A stretch of DNA of 64,000 nucleotides, taken from NCBI GenBank assembly GCA_023443625.1, contig JAEZTQ010000028.1, positions 1-64,000 of the forward strand, read 5' to 3'. Below, one piece after another: positions 61,825 through 64,000 of the stretch; the stretch's first letter is position 1, and each line of letters begins with the position of its first letter. Position numbers and translations under genes: made by a program. Source of the DNA: Bacillota bacterium (GTDB lineage Bacteria > Bacillota_A > Clostridia > Lachnospirales > Lachnospiraceae). The notes beneath the pieces were generated by a model. The model saw only the letters and a program-made list of their open reading frames with translations. It ran no database searches and had not been told where the DNA came from.

Positions 61825-64000
61825 ATGGTAAGTAAATCTATTCAAATACAAGGGATGACTTGTGCATCCTGTGCTAAGACGGTTGAAAAGGTCACCAGAA
61901 AACTGGAAGGAGTTAAAGAAGCCAATGTTAACTATGCAACTGAAAAACTTAATATAAGCTTTGATGAAGCAAAGGTTTCCGTCACAGATATTCAAGCCGT
62001 GGTTGAAAAAGCCGGATATAAAGCAATGTCAGATACTGTTAGCAAGACGTTAAAGATTCAGGGAATGACCTGTGCATCCTGTGCGAAAGCAGTGGAAAAA
62101 GCAGCAAGGAAGCTGGGAGGGGTAACAGATGCAAATGTTAACTTTGCAACTGAAAAATTAATCATTAGTTATGATCCGTCAACAGTAAAAATTTCTGAAA
62201 TAAAAGATACTGTTGCGAAAGCCGGATATAAAGCGGTTGGTGATGAAGTTGCAGTAGATGCAGATCGTGATAGAAAAGAGAAGGAAAGAAAAATGCTTTG
62301 GAGAAGATTTATCTTTTCTGCCATCTTCACTGTTCCATTATTATATATATCAATGGGGCATATGCTTATGTTCCCCTTACCGGATTTTGCACACCCAGAG
62401 ATGAATCCAATGAACTTTGCTGTAATTCAATTGATTTTAGTAATTCCTTCAATGATTGCAGGATATAAATTTTTCACAGTTGGCTTTTCATCTTTGTTTA
62501 GAAGAAGCCCTAATATGGATTCCTTAATAGCGATAGGAACCTCAGCTGCATTCATTTATGGTATATATGCAATCGTAGAGATTAGCGGTGGTAATAAAGA
62601 TTATGTTAACAACTTATATTTTGAGGCAGCTGGTGTTATCATTACACTAATTATGCTTGGTAAATATTTAGAGACAGTTACCAAAGGCAAAACATCGGAA
62701 GCTATAAAGAAGCTTATGGGTCTAGCACCTAAGACAGCGATTGTAGTTAAGGATGGTAAAGAGGTTGAGATTTCTATTGATGAAGTTGAAGTAGGAGATA
62801 TCATTTTAGTAAAACCCGGTGAGAAGATGCCTGTTGATGGAATAGTTGTGGAAGGTACTACAGCAGTTGATGAATCTATGTTAACTGGTGAAAGTATCCC
62901 GGTAGAGAAGAATACCGGTGACAATATCATTGGGGCTAGCATTAATAAAAACGGAAGTATTAAATATCGAGCTACAAAGGTTGGTAAGGATACAGCATTG
63001 GCTCAAATTATTAAATTGGTTGAAGATGCGCAGGGGTCGAAGGCTCCCATTGCTAAGATGGCAGATATTATTTCCGGATACTTTGTACCAATTGTTATTC
63101 TTCTAGCATTGGTTTCTGCTTTAGCCTGGTATTTCTTGGGCGGTGAAACTGTTGTATTTGCAATTACAATATTTATCTCAGTTCTTGTAATTGCATGTCC
63201 TTGTGCTTTAGGGCTTGCTACACCAACAGCTATCATGGTTGGTACAGGAAAAGGTGCAGAACATGGTGTTTTAATTAAAAGCGGTGTCGCATTAGAAACT
63301 ACTCACAAAGTTCAGACAATCGTATTTGATAAAACAGGTACTATTACAGAGGGCAAACCAAAAGTAACGGATATTATTACCAATGGTATTTCTGAAAATG
63401 AATTATTACAATTGACTGCATCGGCAGAAAAAGGTTCAGAACATCCCCTTGGTGAGGCTATTGTAAAAGGTGCTGAGAAAAAAGGCTTAGCCTTTAAGAA
63501 GCTAGACTCGTTTAAAGCAATACCTGGACATGGCATAGAGGTTACAATAGATAATATGAATATTTTAGCAGGTAACAGAAAGCTTATGGTAGAACGTAAT
63601 ATTTCATTAGAGTCTTTAGAAAGTACATCTGATAGACTAGCTGGTGAGGGAAAAACTCCAATGTATATTGCGATCGACAATAAGATAGCAGGTATTATTG
63701 CAGTTGCTGATACGGTAAAAGCAAATAGTAAAAAAGCCATTGATCGGTTGCATCGTATGGGAATAGAGGTTGCAATGATTACAGGTGATAATAAAAGAAC
63801 TGCAGATGCAATTGCAAAGCAGGTAGGTATTGATCGAATACTAGCAGAAGTTTTACCCCAGGATAAGGCGAATGAAGTGAAAAAACTTCAGGCAGAGGGT
63901 AAAAAAGTAGCAATGGTAGGTGACGGTATTAATGATGCTCCAGCATTGGCTCAAGCAGACATTGGAATAGCGATTGGTTCTGGAACAGATGTTGCCATGG
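61825..64000 (+). CDS. copA: copper-exporting P1B-type ATPase, partial at the right edge
   Basis: 725 codons are visible from ATG 61825 (AAGGAGGAC upstream); the gene runs off the window. Two N-terminal HMA domains with GMTCASC at C13/C16 and C83/C86 precede the membrane domain, the CPC motif at 458-460 with [18 protein letters not shown] (Cu class), D502 in DKTGT and [20 protein letters not shown] near the edge. It expels Cu(I) from the cytoplasm under CsoR control. Confidence 0.95.
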   Translation, partial: MVSKSIQIQGMTCASCAKTVEKVTRKLEGVKEANVNYATEKLNISFDEAKVSVTDIQAVVEKAGYKAMSDTVSKTLKIQGMTCASCAKAVEKAARKLGGVTDANVNFATEKLIISYDPSTVKISEIKDTVAKAGYKAVGDEVAVDADRDRKEKERKMLWRRFIFSAIFTVPLLYISMGHMLMFPLPDFAHPEMNPMNFAVIQLILVIPSMIAGYKFFTVGFSSLFRRSPNMDSLIAIGTSAAFIYGIYAIVEISGGNKDYVNNLYFEAAGVIITLIMLGKYLETVTKGKTSEAIKKLMGLAPKTAIVVKDGKEVEISIDEVEVGDIILVKPGEKMPVDGIVVEGTTAVDESMLTGESIPVEKNTGDNIIGASINKNGSIKYRATKVGKDTALAQIIKLVEDAQGSKAPIAKMADIISGYFVPIVILLALVSALAWYFLGGETVVFAITIFISVLVIACPCALGLATPTAIMVGTGKGAEHGVLIKSGVALETTHKVQTIVFDKTGTITEGKPKVTDIITNGISENELLQLTASAEKGSEHPLGEAIVKGAEKKGLAFKKLDSFKAIPGHGIEVTIDNMNILAGNRKLMVERNISLESLESTSDRLAGEGKTPMYIAIDNKIAGIIAVADTVKANSKKAIDRLHRMGIEVAMITGDNKRTADAIAKQVGIDRILAEVLPQDKANEVKKLQAEGKKVAMVGDGINDAPALAQADIGIAIGSGTDVAM

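Overview
The window looks like the chromosome of a low-GC, endospore-forming Clostridia species, most likely Lachnospiraceae. I infer this from AT-rich codon use, strong AGGAGG ribosome sites, spoIVB followed by spo0A, a glycolytic cluster (gap, pgk, tpiA, gpmI) running into secG, rnr and smpB, and a tmRNA with an ADDNLAYAA tag. No rRNA or ordinary tRNA gene was seen.

Layout. 1-2.1 kb: small hypothetical genes and gene remnants. 2.1-10.7 kb: a cyclic beta-1,2-glucan synthase-like machine split into a GT84/glycoamylase-like membrane protein and a separate GH94 phosphorylase. 10.7-14.4 kb: a PadR-controlled MacB/FtsX-type ABC exporter whose last permease carries a thioredoxin-like domain. 14.7-18.7 kb: a MATE exporter, then an ArsR/CadC repressor with a CadA-type P-ATPase. 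18.9-22.7 kb: a secreted Ig-like repeat protein. 23.1-27.6 kb: recN, spoIVB, spo0A. 28.0-36.5 kb: glycolysis, secG, rnr, smpB. 36.7-40.3 kb: an oxidoreductase, a flavin-type protein and a GntR(YtrA)-controlled ABC transporter. 40.5 kb: ssrA.

40.84-50.29 kb: an integrative element of about 9.4 kb inserted at the 3' end of ssrA. It is flanked by a 40-bp identical repeat (55 bp with two mismatches). It carries a tyrosine integrase, a serine recombinase, several unknown small proteins and a 1.4-kb stretch without a convincing gene. Reading it base by base I find only two CpG dinucleotides between positions 40,889 and 50,244, while flanking DNA has them at ordinary density. This is the most striking compositional signal in the window.

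51.6-58.9 kb: an NlpC/P60-like protein, a DUF1902-like protein, then an apparent RNA-repair locus. It has two WYL-domain regulators (the first frameshifted at a run of six A), a promoter with an inverted repeat at the -35 region, a highly structured non-coding stretch containing two tRNA-type T-arms, a slipin (SPFH protein), a second hairpin cluster, RtcB RNA ligase, and downstream a Fic protein. The arrangement suggests an RNA-damage or stress-responsive repair system with its own tRNA-like RNA. It is the best candidate here for a poorly described system.

59.1-64.0 kb: a copper/metal locus comprising an HMA-SafE-cupredoxin fusion, a DUF2318 protein, CsoR with two matching G/C-rich operators, and a CopA-type ATPase that runs off the right edge. 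An intergenic repeat family (GTCAGC-AGCTGAC hairpins and AATAGG/CCTATT hairpins) recurs at 27.7, 29.1, 33.6-33.8 and 51.5 kb.
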